DNA of 64,000 bases from Cruorifilaria tuberocauda (lineage: Eukaryota > Nematoda > Chromadorea > Rhabditida > Onchocercidae): the NCBI GenBank assembly GCA_013365365.1, contig JABVXU010000018.1:248001-312000 (forward strand). Reading direction: 5' to 3'. A program made the position numbers and the translations under genes. Positions 51,303 to 64,000 of this stretch are shown here, piece by piece (the stretch's first letter is position 1; each line of letters opens with the position of its first letter). The notes under the pieces were generated by a model, which saw only the letters and a program-made list of their open reading frames with translations, had not been told where the DNA came from and searched no databases.

Positions 51303-52932
51303 TGCATTCCTCGTTTACAATTCAATTTTAAATTTATTTGTTATCGTGTAATGATGATGACAACAATCATCTCATCCCATACCATTCATTTCTAAACTTT
51401 GACTTGTCATGGCAACGATCCAAAAAGTGAAATACTTAAATGACGTCAGAAGTAAAAGTAGATACGATCTTGTCGTCGCTTAATTGTTCCGAAGATCGAA
51501 ATCTTACTCTTAGAATTATTGGAATTGGAAGTGAAGAAGCGTGGTAGAAGAAAAAGTTATAGTCGTCCCGTCATTCATGTAATTTTTACGAAATAGCACT
51601 GAAACATTGAATGAGAAATTAGAAAAGAAGTAGGGTGAATTGGAGAAAGGAATGAAATTCGAAAGATAGTATATGTTGCTAAAAATAAGATAGTAATCAT
51701 TTCTGTGTTAAATAACGATAAAATATAACAGATAACAAATGAGCTATGATAATTAATTAGGTTGAATTTACAAAAGAAATTATTGCAAAGAGAAACGAGA
51801 GAATTTTGCTACAGCGCATGTAATTATAGCAAACTTGCAATCAGATATAATTAGCAGATTATGATGGATTTCAAATATTTATTCTATTAAATTCCAATTT
51901 GAGATAAATCAATCATAATTAGGAAGTTTAATTCTCTTCATCGTCCCTCAACATACGTCATAACATACTCATTTACGTCTTAAATCACGTAATACACAGC
52001 TAATTTCACGTCTCATTGTAATCCATTTGTTTCAATAGAAAAAGAATTACTCTGATTTGAAATGATTTAAAAATGAAATTTTGTGGAGTTTGTTGAGAGA
52101 AGTGGCTTACCTTCGAAAAGCGATCGACATTGGAAGGAATGTCGAGAGAGAATCGATTGCTCTCTTTTCTTCCTCTCTCAATTGACGAATTTTTTTTCTT
52201 GGTTATCAACGATAATTCTACTTTAGATTTGATTAATGAATGAATTTGAGAAATGAAATTTTGATTTTAATTCCATTATTGCTTCCATTTCCGGACTTTG
52301 TGAACCGGTTTAATAACCGATAGAAGTGATATTCATAGTTGTTATTCCGGATGAATCGATTTTTTTTAATGCCAATTTGATTGATTGGTAGTGTGTAACA
52401 ATATGAGAGATGAGGATAAAGGAGGGAAAGTAGAGAGAAATGAATTGTTTGGTCAACTGTTGGTCATTCAGATCATAGTGGACATAAAGATAGCCATTGG
52501 CAAGTAATGATAAAAGGAAATGACCACGAGCTCCGGTCACTTCATCCACGTCACGTTCGTCTTATTTTTTCAGATTAAACATTCTCCTTCTTTTTCCCAC
52601 CTCTTTATTTATTCAATAAGCAAAATTATCAAGGAATGTTTGAAAGATGATCAAGGAATTATTGCTTTAAAAGGTCAAAGGATGATCGTGATAATTCGCA
52701 AATATTTATTTGTTTACTTTGAATATACTGCTTGTTGAATTTAGAGATTTTCTTAAGTGACAGAACAAAACCTTGAATATTTCGTTCGATGAAATTAGAA
52801 GTAGAAATATCCATATCAATCCTGTAATAAAATCATCTTCAGAAATTTTTCAAGAAGCGGATAAAACCTGCTTAATTCCTAAATAAAATACTTTTCTTCC
52901 AATTACTATTAAAATATAGCTTCTATCATTTC

Positions 52933-52978
<46 letters not shown>

Positions 52979-53475
52979 AATGACTAAATTCTACTTTCTT
53001 TAAATTAACAAATAATGATGATTTTGAAAGAAGATATTTTATGATAATGTATTAAATTGATGATACTATACCTAAATTCAAAAAATTCAGACATGACATA
53101 GTGATTAGATGTTCAGATTAGAAATATATGATAGTTAAAAAAAAATGAAATTACAAAAATGCAAACATATGATTTTAAAAATAAATATAAAGTAGTAAAA
53201 TATAAAAGTATAAAATAATACAACGAGAGAGGTATGACAATTAGAAGAAATTTTGCAGACAGTTTTTTATGCATGACATATCCATGACAACGAATGTATT
53301 TCCATTCATTTTATTTATTTATTCAATTTAAAAAAAAAAAAATTTTGTCGATATCACTTCGTTATATTATCACTGAATACAGCACAATCAAAATAATCAC
53401 ATTTCTAGACAGGCAAAAAAGAAAGTAAAAGAAAAGAAGCACAGCTGGCCATCCTTGAAAAGGAGAGAGGTGATA
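51303..53475. other. Intergenic region
   Basis: A 2.2-kb gap between the CNNM and rhomboid genes. It holds a long (TC)n tract (52936-52973) and no supported exon. Confidence 0.5.
52936..52973. repeat. (TC)n microsatellite
   Basis: About 19 uninterrupted TC units. Confidence 0.95.
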
Positions 53476-55790
53476 ATGAATGGTGAAGAGGAACATGAAT
53501 ATCAAATGGCAGTTGATGGCTATCATTCATGGCTTAGTATTTTCCAAATGGTTCATATTTATTATTAATTAAAAAAATGATTTCTTTTCTAATTATTTGA
53601 ATTTTTCTCCAAGTTAAATTTTGAAAATATTTTTTTGTTTGTAATATTATTAAATATGAAAGGTGTAAGTTAGAGAAAAGGTTAAGTAAACAGGTAATCT
53701 TGCCCTTTCATTAATGCGTCATCAAACAAAAGTTGAACCGTTCGTTTTATTTATGTTTCTCGAAATATTAGAGCTATGTGTTAAATTCCAAATTGTTACC
53801 TGCAACAGGTTTTTTTTACTAATTAAAATTATCAGGCTAGCAGTAATAGTTGAAGTTGTCACCGCAATAATTAAAATTATCTCAGTAAAATCATCCATTA
53901 TCAACATTATTCCCATAATTAGTTATTTAACAATAATTATGTGGTATACAAATTAATTAATATACAGTATTCATTCAGAAAGTATTTTAGAAATGAAATA
54001 TTGATTTAAATGATTTTATTAATCAGTACTACTGAATTTCTAGTTCGATACAAATTATGATGGTTATATCGGAACGAATGATCTCAGACGATTTGTTCGC
54101 AATTCAGCCGCTTCATTCGGATTATCATGGAAGGAGGCGGATGCTTTATTAAAAAATATTGATAGGAATAATGATCATCTAATCGACTTTGCTGAATTCT
54201 GCACCTTGGTATACATGTATTGTTTTTTTTGTTTTAATGATTTTCAATAAGATTTCCTCTACTCGATGAATAATCATTTACAGATGAGTAGGGCTAAAAA
54301 ATTACGCATGCGACATGTACTGTTTCGAGCGGTGCAAATGGTGGTACCACGAAGCCGTCGAACAGTACCATTCAATTACTTACAACAATACAACTGCTTC
54401 CCACCACCATTTTTCATGATTTTGATATCTATCATAGAGGTCAATTCATATTGTCACTATTATTTTTCACTATGCAATATTTAATTAATCCATGAAAGCC
54501 CAAATGATTATCATTATCAAAATCAAAATCATTATGAAGAATTATTAGACTAAGAAAATGATAAAGAGAAATTTTCAAAAAATAATGATGCTTCATGAAT
54601 AAGTTGAAATTTAGAAATCTCTATCTTTATCTTGTTTCATCTTTTTCAATTGAGATTTAGAAAAAGATATCTCTTTTTTAACTAAAATTAGATTGTTAAA
54701 TGAATTAGCAATGCTTATTATTATCACAAAAACATCTGCAAGACGGTCTTACTTTATATCATTGAAAAAAAAGATCATATCAGGTAGCAATATATATTTA
54801 TTACGTTGCGGAATTAAGAAGTGGAATAGAGTTGTATGGACCAGTACCACAAAAATCTCTTCTAATTTTCAATCCTCATCGAACTATCGAAGTATGGCGA
54901 TATTTCACTTATATGTTTATTCATATTGGGTAAGAAAGATTGTTTTCTTTCTTTAGATGCTAATTACTCTATTCTGTTTATCAAAATTTGAAATTGCAAA
55001 ATCTTACAAAAAAGGAAATGATTAAATCATAAAAGATTGCAGGATAACACATTTAGCTTTCAATGTGTTAACACAAATTATTCTTGGTATTCCACTTGAA
55101 TTGGTTCATAAATTTTGGCGAATTGCTTTGGTATATCTAGCTGGTGTTCTAGCTGGTAAATATTACTGATATAATATGATAGCTCTGCTTTTTATTATAT
55201 TTCTGAGAATTTAAGTTTTGAAGCGTCCGGTACTTGCACTTAATTTCCATCTGAATCATAAATATATTGGAAGGGTTAATTCTTGTACGCATTTCTAGGA
55301 GAGATTTAATTCAGGTTCTTTGCTCGATTATGTTGTTGATCCGCGAATGTATTTAGCGGGAGCTTCCGGAGGCGTGTATGCCTTACTTGCAGCGCATATA
55401 GCCGAATTACTTATTAATTGGAGCGAAATGGAATTTGCATTTTATCGAGCGCTTGTTTTAGCAGTTGTGATCTCAAGTGACGTATCCATGGTCATCTATC
55501 ATCGATACTACCTTGACGCTACAGATAAAGTCCTCATTTTATTTCTTGGCTGATTAATTAATTAAGTAGTCCTTTAATCAAAAAATTTCCACCAAAATTA
55601 TTTTATCCAATTTCAGGTATCCCATATATCGCATCTGGCTGGCTTTGTGGCTGGCGTCTTAATGGGTACTGTCGTGTTGCGCAATTTCCGAAAAAAAAAT
55701 TGGGAACATATAGTATGGTGGATTGCTTTTGCAGTAACATGCCTCTCATTTTTAACGCTTGTCCTACTGAATATTATACCACATATTTGA
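53476..55790 (+). CDS. EF-hand rhomboid serine protease (RHBDL-type)
   Basis: Seven exons (53476-53550, 54044-54208, 54284-54439, 54784-54929, 55043-55155, 55315-55529, 55617-55790) encode 347 residues. Rhomboids cleave membrane proteins inside the bilayer; the EF-hand class is RHBDL/ventrhoid-like. Two EF-hands are at about residues 26-75: loop 1 [12 protein letters not shown] fits the calcium consensus, and loop 2 [12 protein letters not shown] has His where Gly is usual. The membrane core has [19 protein letters not shown], the H-x3-N motif in ITHLAFN, the catalytic Ser in [11 protein letters not shown] and the catalytic His in [12 protein letters not shown], so it should be active. The first exon ends at a weak donor (GTTCAT), accepted because it completes the first EF-hand helix (WLSIFQMFDTN) in frame. 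A little N-terminal sequence could be missing. Confidence 0.85.
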
Positions 55791-56515
55791 AGCATCAAAA
55801 TTCCATTCAAGAATAACTTCAATCCTGAAATTATGTAAATCTAGATACAATGACTTTTATGATTATTTCAAATTCTTGTGACATTTGTATTCTGTGAGGT
55901 TAAGTTTGATAAAGGTAATTCATTTTGAACAAGAGATTAAACGAAACTAAAACCGAAATGATTTTAACCAAATGTGTGGGTAAAAATCATGGGTTGAAAT
56001 CAAACAATATCAAAATTTTTTCCAATTTATATGTAAAATGAATAAAATATGACTTCATTCAACCGCAACTTCTGCAGTATTACTTAGGTTCTTTAAAAAA
56101 ATGATCCAGATATAGATGGAAATGGTCTCTCAATTTAATTCAATTTAGTTCCAATTAAACAGCAACTGAATAACTGAATTATAATTAGCCAATTATATTC
56201 TCCACAAAAAAACTGATATGAGCAACATTGATTAGAAATTGATACGAATAATATAGTTCTGAAGTGACAAAATTATCCAAAAAAACCAAAATAAAATCAG
56301 AATCCAAAAAAGTCAAAATGAAATCGAAATAAAATTATCAACGAAATTCTCATCGATAGAATAACCGCAGCTTAATTCCTAATATAAAACAAACTTATCA
56401 TGGTCCACAAAATAAGTTAAAAGTCAAATTAGGAAGTACATTTATCACAGGCGTTGCACATCATCGACATACCGTATATCACGAAAAACAAAACAATAAA
56501 TCTATGAGTGATTAT
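55791..56515. other. Convergent intergenic region
   Basis: 725 bp between the ends of the rhomboid gene and UFM1; nothing recognised. Confidence 0.5.
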
Positions 56516-57197
56516 TCATACGGAACCTACTCGGTCCCTTGGTATTAACCTTAGTTCACTTCCATGTTTCAAAAATATATTACCAGCTGACTGCGATGGA
56601 TTTATACCTACCCCATCATTGGTTATGATAGCACTTGTTGCAGCTGGTACTTTGAATTCCTCCGCAGCAAATTTCAAAACTGCAGTGAAAGGTGTTGATT
56701 CTGGCACACTTAGTCTGTAAACAGTGAAGTTAAGCATCCTTCTAGGATACCTTAGAATCCCAAATTGCTAGTAAAATAGTAGAGTTATATTAAGTTTTAC
56801 TGAATTATTTGCATTGTTTAATGAAATGGTATATCGTAACAAAAATAGTTAAAGTTATTAAGAGAAATCTATTAAATAACCATAGATAAGGATTTGAATT
56901 CAGTCTAATCAGTGATTTTTGTAATGCAATGAATCAAATATGGCAAAGGTGAATCGAAATAAAAAATGTAATAATCATAAGAACATAATCATTACGAATG
57001 ATAATCAATAAAAAAATCGTTAGAGAATTTCCGAACATTTTTCTATTGTCATTAAGATAAAAATATCTGCATCATAATCACAACAAATACGCATTCCATT
57101 TAAGGAGTGGAATAACTTACACCTTAAATGGTAGCTTTGGATCGCTTGTCAATGTTATCTTGAATGTAACTTTTCCAATCGATTGTTCCGATGCCAT
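56516..57197 (-). CDS. UFM1: Ubiquitin-fold modifier 1
   Basis: Two exons (57121-57197, 56516-56714) give a 91-residue precursor (human 85). UFM1 is a ubiquitin-like protein attached to targets such as ribosomal protein uL24 at the ER. The sequence is almost identical to human after a slightly longer start: [56 protein letters not shown] and [18 protein letters not shown]. The conserved Val-Gly near the end is the conjugation site; UFSP protease is expected to remove the last two residues (here SV, SC in human). The donor is GTGTAAGT read as GT|GTAAGT, fixed by the phase of exon 2. A U1 snRNA gene lies about 420 bp upstream on the same strand. Confidence 0.97.
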
Positions 57198-57615
57198 TTG
57201 ATCAATAAAAATAGTTTCTTTTAATAGAACTGAGAACTTTGTAATCAAAATGTAACAATCCTGAAGTCCTTAACAGTAACGAAAAACTATCTAAGTTAAC
57301 AGTAAACCTACTTTAACTTTCCGAGACAACAAGAACAAGAGAAAATAGATAATAGTACATATGTGGAAAGAGAATTAGAGAGAACATACAACCAGACAGT
57401 TGAGGAAGAGTAATACTGCAATGCAAATGGCAGCAGGGATAAAAAAAAACATATCATTAGATGGAAGAGCGACGAAAGAATGAAGGCATAATAGGAAAAG
57501 GGTGTGTGTCAGACACAGGTAAATGGGGAGAAAGATAAGGGAGAAAGAAATGAGCAGACAGTCATAGAAGCAGGCATCCTCTCCCTACTGCCCTCCTCTC
57601 TCCTGTGCTTTATAA
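57198..57615. promoter_or_regulatory. Spacer between UFM1 and the U1 snRNA gene
   Basis: About 420 bp holding the UFM1 promoter and the 3' flank of the U1 gene. It is purine-rich on the plus strand (GAGAGAAAG-type runs). Confidence 0.4.
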
Positions 57616-57783
57616 TGGGGGGTCAGCGCGAACGCTATTCCCCCAAACGCAAAAATTATGCTGTTGGCTGATCCCAACTCGGGATAGCCACACAGGTCAG
57701 CCTGAACCGGAAGTGCAATGGTCAAGCCTCACTGTGAAGCCCCCGCCTTCATGATCGCGGAGCACTCCCAGCCAGGTAAGTTT
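57616..57783 (-). ncRNA. U1: U1 spliceosomal snRNA
   Basis: About 167 nt, read on the minus strand. The 5' end AAACTTACCTGG carries the 5'-splice-site recognition sequence ACUUACCU. Then follow GATCATGAAGG in stem-loop I (U1-70K site), ATTGCAC in stem-loop II (U1A site), an Sm site ATAATTTTTG, and a terminal hairpin GGGGGAATAGCGTTCGCGC closed by a C run. Order and spacing match the U1 layout known from animals, including the AAACUUACC start seen in nematodes. It lies in unusually GC-rich DNA for this window. The exact 3' end is set by the terminal stem and may vary by a few bases. Confidence 0.96.
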
Positions 57784-60336
57784 ATGATCTCCCCTCTCTG
57801 CCTACTCTTTTCATCGTTGCAGACAATACTCACCCGTTTTTGAGTCTATTCATTCGATTGTGCGATTGTTATGATATATAATGAGGAATGAAGAGAGACA
57901 GGCATGCAGAAAAAAAGTCTATTCGCAGCAACGTTGCTTATTTTTAAACTGAGTTTGTGTCAGTGATTTGGTGGACTGATAAATTTGGTTAGTGAAAAGA
58001 TTTTTCAGATTTTGAGGTTTTAAATAAAATTTCAATCAATTTCATTGATCATTCGAACTCTGCGAGATTATCAGATCACACATTTGATATCAATCGATAC
58101 TGATCAAATTCAGTCATTGATAACATGTCGTTAATGCTTTATCAATTTTCGTTATCACTTCGATACTTATCATTTCAAATGCTCCGTGAATGAATGTATT
58201 CACGTAAATTTACGGTAAAATTAAATGTTTTGATTCGATGGATTTGTTTTCATTTCTTCACCTAATTATTATTATTACTTGTTATCTTGTTCGTATAAGT
58301 CATCGAAGTTATTATCAATTGAGGTCCATTTATAAGTAAGTCCAATCACTTTGACAGCATTATTGCTTAACATCAGAATTTCTTGATCAGTGATTAAATT
58401 AAATTAAATTATCTGATGATATTCAGTTTCACTTTTTTCGTCGTACCATTTTCTCTTCGCAGAAAATTCGTTAAAATTAAGTGTGGCAATTTCACGACTT
58501 TGTAATTTCGTTCTTCCTTTACTCTTACATTGACGAAAGACGAGCTGTAAGCAACAAATGTGCCAATGAGTATGTTTAGCTTTTAGGTTTAAAGTATTCA
58601 AGTTGCGACTGAATAATCAAATCTCTGAAATTTAAAAAAAAAATAGCTATATAGTAAGTACTTACGAAATTTATTTCAGTAAGCTTATTAATGATATTTC
58701 AGTAAATTTACTTTAGCTTCAATGAAGGGTTTAGCTAGTAGCCCGAATTTCTACATTGACGAAGTCTCATTTTAAAATATTTACATCGTTAAATTTGAGT
58801 TGTACTTTCTTGAAAGTGGTTTATACTTCAAAAACAATGAATAGCCTATTTGATCATAATAGAAAAACTTAATTAACTGGTTGGTAACAGTGAGATAAAT
58901 ATGAAAAAGTAATAAAAGTAATGGTATTTGATAACTTTTCTGCTGGCATTCTTCCAGTACCATTTTAAAAGGACAATTAGGCCAAGAAATGAACCTGATA
59001 AATCGTAACAAAGCTATTTACCACAAAAGTTACTTTATGATGAATGTTCTCTTTTGAGTCAATTATCATATTCTTCTGTAGGTATGCAAGTCTAAACCTG
59101 AGATTCCAGGATTGATTAAAATAATTAATTACTTTGATAAGTGTAGGATTTTGTGATTAGACTAGTTGTAACCCTGATTTATTTCGCAAGAAATCGTTTC
59201 ATCAAACTATAAGAAGTTTTAATTTCATACACCTCACAAAGGTGAACAAAAATTTCCATATGAAATTCAAATGAATGTAATTTCAACTGTAGAAATTATT
59301 TTAATTCAAATTTATTCAATTAGCAGCAAGGTGAAAACCGCAAACATTTCGATTTCATTTCCTACTTGTTAATTTGTTGGTCCAAACTGCAAGAAACATG
59401 ATGAACTTTTAAGTAATGTGAAAGTGCTACTTTCTTTAACTTATTATTACTTTCAGATCTCACATACTCGATGCACAAATTGGAGTATTCGAGATTCAAA
59501 AATTCAAGTGACTCCTACTATTGTTGAATTCAAAAATGTTATCTGAATGAAACAATAAAAGAAACGCTTCAAATTTCTGACAGTAAAAATAATATTACTT
59601 TATACATGATATGGATATCATAAGTTCAAATATATTAATATGAAGGCGATACAGATGGATATAAAAAACAAAAACAAAACTAAACAAATTTCATTTAGAA
59701 AATTTTCCATTGAATCATTTACACTTGATTTCTCGTATCTCTTTGAATCAGTTATAGAATTGTTATAAATGCTAAATTTTTTCCTATGCCATTCATAATT
59801 TTTTTTTATAAAATTGTACGACTCAATTACTTGTACATCATTTTATAAAGTTTTCTTCACCTTCAAGAGTAAATAGAAAATCATATTATTTTCAAGTAAA
59901 ATCCTTGATCTTTATAGATAAATCACAGATGTCGTAAAAATTCAACTTTGTTATAAATCAAAAATTCTGCCGAATTAAATCGATGTACTAATCGATCATT
60001 TTCTTCTATCGTTACGATATTATAATAAATTTTATGAGGAAGATCGAAATCAAAACTATCATAAATTTCAAATTATGTGAAGGGAGAAGAGTGATTCATA
60101 AATCTGTGATCATTCGGCTATTTGTCGATGTTATGACAGCTCGTGTTACTGATGCTTCAGAAGGTTTCATTCTGAAAACAGCATGGAATAAATCGGTGGA
60201 GGAATTCAAAGAGTAACATTTCAGAAATATCATTTTCAAATAATATTAAACTAATGATAAAACTGTGATTCAAAGATCCAAATTAGACTGAGTCAAAATA
60301 AAAGCAAGAATTATTGTCATGGAAAAGAAATTTACG
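57784..60336. other. Intergenic region upstream of U1
   Basis: A 2.55-kb gap whose left end must contain the U1 promoter (a proximal sequence element is expected about 50-70 bp from 57783, but I could not pick it out). No coding exon is supported. Confidence 0.45.
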
Positions 60337-63300
60337 TTACATTTGGCCAGCAAGTTGCACATGAGAATGTGGTCGATGCGTAGTACCAGCCATTACAGGT
60401 ATCCGACTCTGTGATATCTTCTGCAATTGATTTAGTATTGTTTATATTGTCTGAGGAGGTATGTTAGATTTTGAAGTGAATCAGTAATTGACTTTCTAAA
60501 AAATGAAATAAGTTTGTCGAAGAGAATCTACTACCACAAAATCTAAGTAAACTAAGAAAAAATTTTTAGCTACCCTATTTATAGTCACAATTTCGAATAT
60601 TTACATTTATTAGAAGCAAGAATTTTATAATTCCAACAATGAGAAAGTCCCACCACATAGTATGAAATCAGTAGAAAAATCTCGTAAATGATTACTGATC
60701 AATAATCGCAGAAAAAAATCAACTTAACCTTCATTATATTAATGCTATCAGTGTCATCATAATTGGCTAGAAATTTCTCGACATAATTAATTGACTAATA
60801 CTAAAACTTTATTTTTTATACTTAAATTTGTCACGTAGTAAAAATATCAATTAAAGCAATAGGAAAATTAATATGAATTAGAGTAAAGCTCTCTGTTGTA
60901 AGCAATTATTCTCAAGAATTTAGAAATTCATGAAGAATTATGTTATCTTTGAAAAAGAGTGTATTGAATTTCATTATTGAAATGTTTCAGACTACTTTTG
61001 TACAACTTAAAAAATTACAAATACAGAATTACAGAAACAGAAGCTGGAAGTCGATGTTGACAATCAATATCCATGTGATATCATTAATGATAGACATTCT
61101 GGAAAAACAGTAACCCACAGGAAGTAATGTAGTCATGTATCACTAATATAATAGGAATACGAAAATGTTCCAAAGATTTTCATGGGAAATGATGGATTAA
61201 AAGGCATTACTTAATCACTAAATGGGTCGCTGAGAAAACGATAAAGAATGATAAAGATATCCTTCTATACGAATATGAAAGACACAAGCAAATTACAGGA
61301 TATAAACTTTCTGGAAAGGTCACAATTTCCGGAAAAAAGATCGATTTAAATAGAAGTATGACATTTTTCTTAATACATAAAATTGTATAGAAAACTCTCA
61401 TTATTATTGATTATCTAATTAAAGGAATAAAAAGGAAGTTTCTCGAAATTCTTCAAAAAGTTGTTGCAGGAAGCAGCTAACATTTGAATACATCAGTATT
61501 AGAATACAACATTTCATCATGATATTTGACTTAATGTAAAAATTGAAATTGACGGTATGATCCCTTGGAAATTAGTTCAGATAACTCAAAAAGAACAGTA
61601 ACAAGCTTAAAAGTATGTAATAAATCAAGTATACCTCATCGCAAGCAGAAGTTCTGGATCCATGAGCTTCAGAAGCTGTTGTTGAGCTACCACCTACAGC
61701 AGGACCACTTCTCACCGGTAGTCGGGATCGATATGTCTTATCACCAGCTGCTCCAACAGATTCCAGATTCACTGTTGCTGTTTGCATCGCTGATGAGGAA
61801 GGGATGTATGCTTTCTTCATTGCAGTTGCACTAGGAGATTTTACTGAACGCAAATGTGGTATACGTGATTGCAGTTCTGGCAGACGACTAACAGAAACCG
61901 TGTTACCTTCGTTAGATCTGATATCATATTCACTTTTTCCAAATAGCTTATGATCGTTTCGAGTAAAAGTATCAGTTCTAACTATGTGAGAAGGTGAAGG
62001 TGTGGTGGACGTTGTGGTTGATGTAGGATTTGTAGAAAGTCTCTCTTGATGACTGTTTGTTATAGCTGGATGTCGAATGGACGGAGAACCGGTAGTTACA
62101 GAAGGATAAGCATCATGTCCGTTGATTACAGTGGAATTCTGGAAATCTTCTTTCTCTGTTAACACTATGTATGTTTGGTTCAAAGGTGTTTTGACCGAAG
62201 AAAGCGGTGAACGGATCGGCGATACGGTATAAGTTTTGTTAGGTGAAGTTTTACATATTGGTGCCGGAGTAGTTGGGCTGGAAATTGACGACCCGGAAGA
62301 TTTCACTGAAGAACTGTTTTCCGAGAAATTTCTTGGAATAAGCGACTGTCGAATATTTGATGTCGAAACAGACGGTGGCGTGCCACTATTATTGCTTGCA
62401 GCCTGAAAATTTTATTTGCAAATTTCTTTTTTCTGATTAATTATAATCAGCAGAAAAATCCTTTTAAATCTTAAATTTGTTCATGCTAGGTCATCAAAAA
62501 TGATTTAAGATTTCAAATTTGAGATTTGAGATATCAGGTTAAAAAAAAATTGAAACTTTAAGCGTTTTATTTTCTAGCAACAATACACAAAATATAATTT
62601 TAAAGAAATACAATAAGAACTAGCAATTGGCAATATAAACATGAAAAAATTTTCAATTTAAAAATATTTTAGTTAAAATAAAATGCCGTGCAAAATTTTA
62701 ACGTCAGAAAATGTACATGATCTTTCTGCCTTATCAATAAAATGTGCACTCTTAATAGTCAAGTAGTTATTGTGTTTGGATAAGGAGTGCTTGTAATTAT
62801 TTTTACATTTCGCAAAAGATATGTTATGTAAATTTAACTTTCAAACTCTTTAAAGTGACAGCCATAAGTTTCGTTTCATGATGAAAAAAACAATTAGGAA
62901 TGACATCTGGGTAAAAAAAGTTAAGAAATTTAGACTTGATTAAAAATATAGCAAAAATTTCCCTTTCATTCTTTCCAACGAAAATGAGGTAAGTTTGCGA
63001 AATAAATGAAGACGTACACAATTCGTGGTTGATGTATCATGGGGTAGCGAAGTACAATCTATCTGAGAACCGTTACTGATAGCAATTCTTGTAACATGAC
63101 TAGTCACAGGTTGGGTTGAAGCTGTCACTGATGCTACTGATGCTGGTGATCCTGACCATCGAGATGCAGGTTTTGAAACTAATAATGAATCAGTTTCTTT
63201 ATTTGTATACAAACAAATTATCCGTAAATATTAGATCGAGATATCAAGGAAGTTATTCACTGTATTTCTGTGATAAGAACTAGCAATTAGCAATATAAAT

Positions 63301-64000
63301 GTTACTATTTACTAAACGAAAAAGAATATTTAAAAAAAAAATTTTTTTCTTCTAATATAAAAATCTTTTGATATAGAAGACAAAATTGATGAAATTGAAA
63401 TTGAACATAAATTTTAATAAAATTACATCATTTAAATACCATCATCCATCAGCTTTTATAATTTACTTAAGAGTTAAATTTTGATTAAATGAACTTACCA
63501 TGAGATACGTTTAAAATGGCATCCGATTTTTTTACACCATCTATGAATTGTGATGGAGTGGATTCGGAATATGTCGAATCTGAAATTTTAGTCAACATTA
63601 AAAAGAAAAAAAAAACAATCAATGAACTATTTATGTGTTGCAAAGGAATGTGATATGAAGACAGATATTTCTTTTATTACTATTCTAGAAATAACTTATA
63701 CCTTTTGCTAAACTGTACTGCTTTCTTGAAACAGACGGTGACTTATCGAGTTCTTTGATACTGCTAATTTGTTCACAACATGTATCCTGCATAATGGATG
63801 TATAAGATTTTATTAAAACGGTATATTAAACAAAAATATTTCAGTAATATTCATTTCATTTTGTCAAACAAATTTTCAAGTGTTAATAAATAAAGGTAAT
63901 AGTTCTTAATTCTGCTCGAGAATATTTTAATTTTTGTACGAAAATTAATCACACTGTTAATTCTTCTGATAACAAACCTTATTAAATATAGTGTCAATTT
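60337..64000 (-). CDS. Ser/Thr-rich protein with two SxIP motifs, 3' part only (continues past window edge)
   Basis: Exons in transcript order: a partial one ending at 63978 (entering from beyond 64000), 63702-63786, 63499-63579, 63018-63178, 61635-62402 (256 codons) and 60337-60420. All junction phases agree. The visible part, about 400 residues, has no folded domain I recognise and looks disordered: rich in Ser, Thr and Pro with basic residues (e.g. KSSGSSISSPTTPAPICKTS, SPIRSPLSSVKTPLNQ). Two copies of QSRIP (QSRIPHLRS, and SQSRIPVMAG near the C-terminus) fit the Ser-x-Ile-Pro motif by which proteins bind EB1 at microtubule plus ends, with nearby basic residues as usual. A cytoskeletal plus-end-tracking protein is therefore inferred; the N-terminal domains lie outside the window. 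The final 84-nt exon follows a 1.2-kb intron. Confidence 0.6.
62612..63300. repeat. Dispersed 27-bp near-repeat in two introns
   Basis: The sequence ATAAGAACTAGCAATT followed by GGCAATATAAA (62613-62639) recurs at 63273-63299 with one base change. The copies lie in two different introns of the SxIP gene, 660 bp apart. Confidence 0.7.

Noticed and set aside
60034..60216. 60-codon plus-strand frame beginning MRKIEIKTI
   Set aside because: No similarity, no splice sites, and it lies just beyond the 3' end of the minus-strand SxIP gene.
61565..61834. 89-codon plus-strand frame
   Set aside because: Shadow of the large coding exon 61635-62402 on the minus strand.

Overview
The window is nuclear DNA from a nematode, most likely a spirurid or filarial (clade III) species. 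It is strongly AT-rich. Genes are split into many exons of about 40-250 bp. Nearly every intron is GT...AG with a short TTTCAG/TTTTAG-like acceptor, and several start codons lie a few bases after such an acceptor, as expected where messages are trans-spliced to a leader. Most genes are recognisable only after exons are joined by hand, so the models below are reading-frame-checked joins; single long ORFs play little part. The species cannot be fixed from the sequence alone. I saw no bacterial (Wolbachia-like), transposon or viral gene.

Layout, left to right. Minus strand 165-7298: two tandem VMA21-type V-ATPase assembly proteins, then the origin-recognition subunit ORC3 (11 exons). Plus strand 8274-11107: a PGAP2/FRAG1 GPI-lipid remodelling protein. 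Minus strand 13253-17988: a 15-exon C2H2 zinc-finger protein of no family I can name. It shares a 455-bp divergent promoter with mitochondrial ribosomal protein L11 (plus, 18444-20236). A 4.7-kb gene-poor stretch holds two RNA-like hairpin candidates. Next comes a divergent METTL18-like methyltransferase homologue (plus, 24917-27096). Minus strand 29007-38325: FSN-1/FBXO45, mitochondrial ribosomal protein L3 and bystin, all in one direction with gaps of about 0.9 kb. Plus strand 38696-55790: a secreted C-type-lectin-like protein, a repeated RING-like plus ubiquitin-like protein, a CNNM-type transporter without its cyclic-nucleotide-like domain, and an EF-hand rhomboid protease. Minus strand 56516-64000: UFM1, a U1 snRNA gene, and the 3' end of a Ser/Thr-rich protein with two SxIP motifs.

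Most products are housekeeping: replication licensing, ribosome biogenesis (bystin), mitochondrial translation (L3, L11), V-ATPase assembly, GPI-anchor maturation, UFMylation and splicing (U1). They do not form one pathway. The items most worth follow-up are the VMA21 tandem pair, the unclassified zinc-finger protein, the RING-repeat/UBL protein, the degenerate METTL18 homologue, the U1 gene just upstream of UFM1, and the hairpin at 20882-20940. I found no convincing new multi-gene system.
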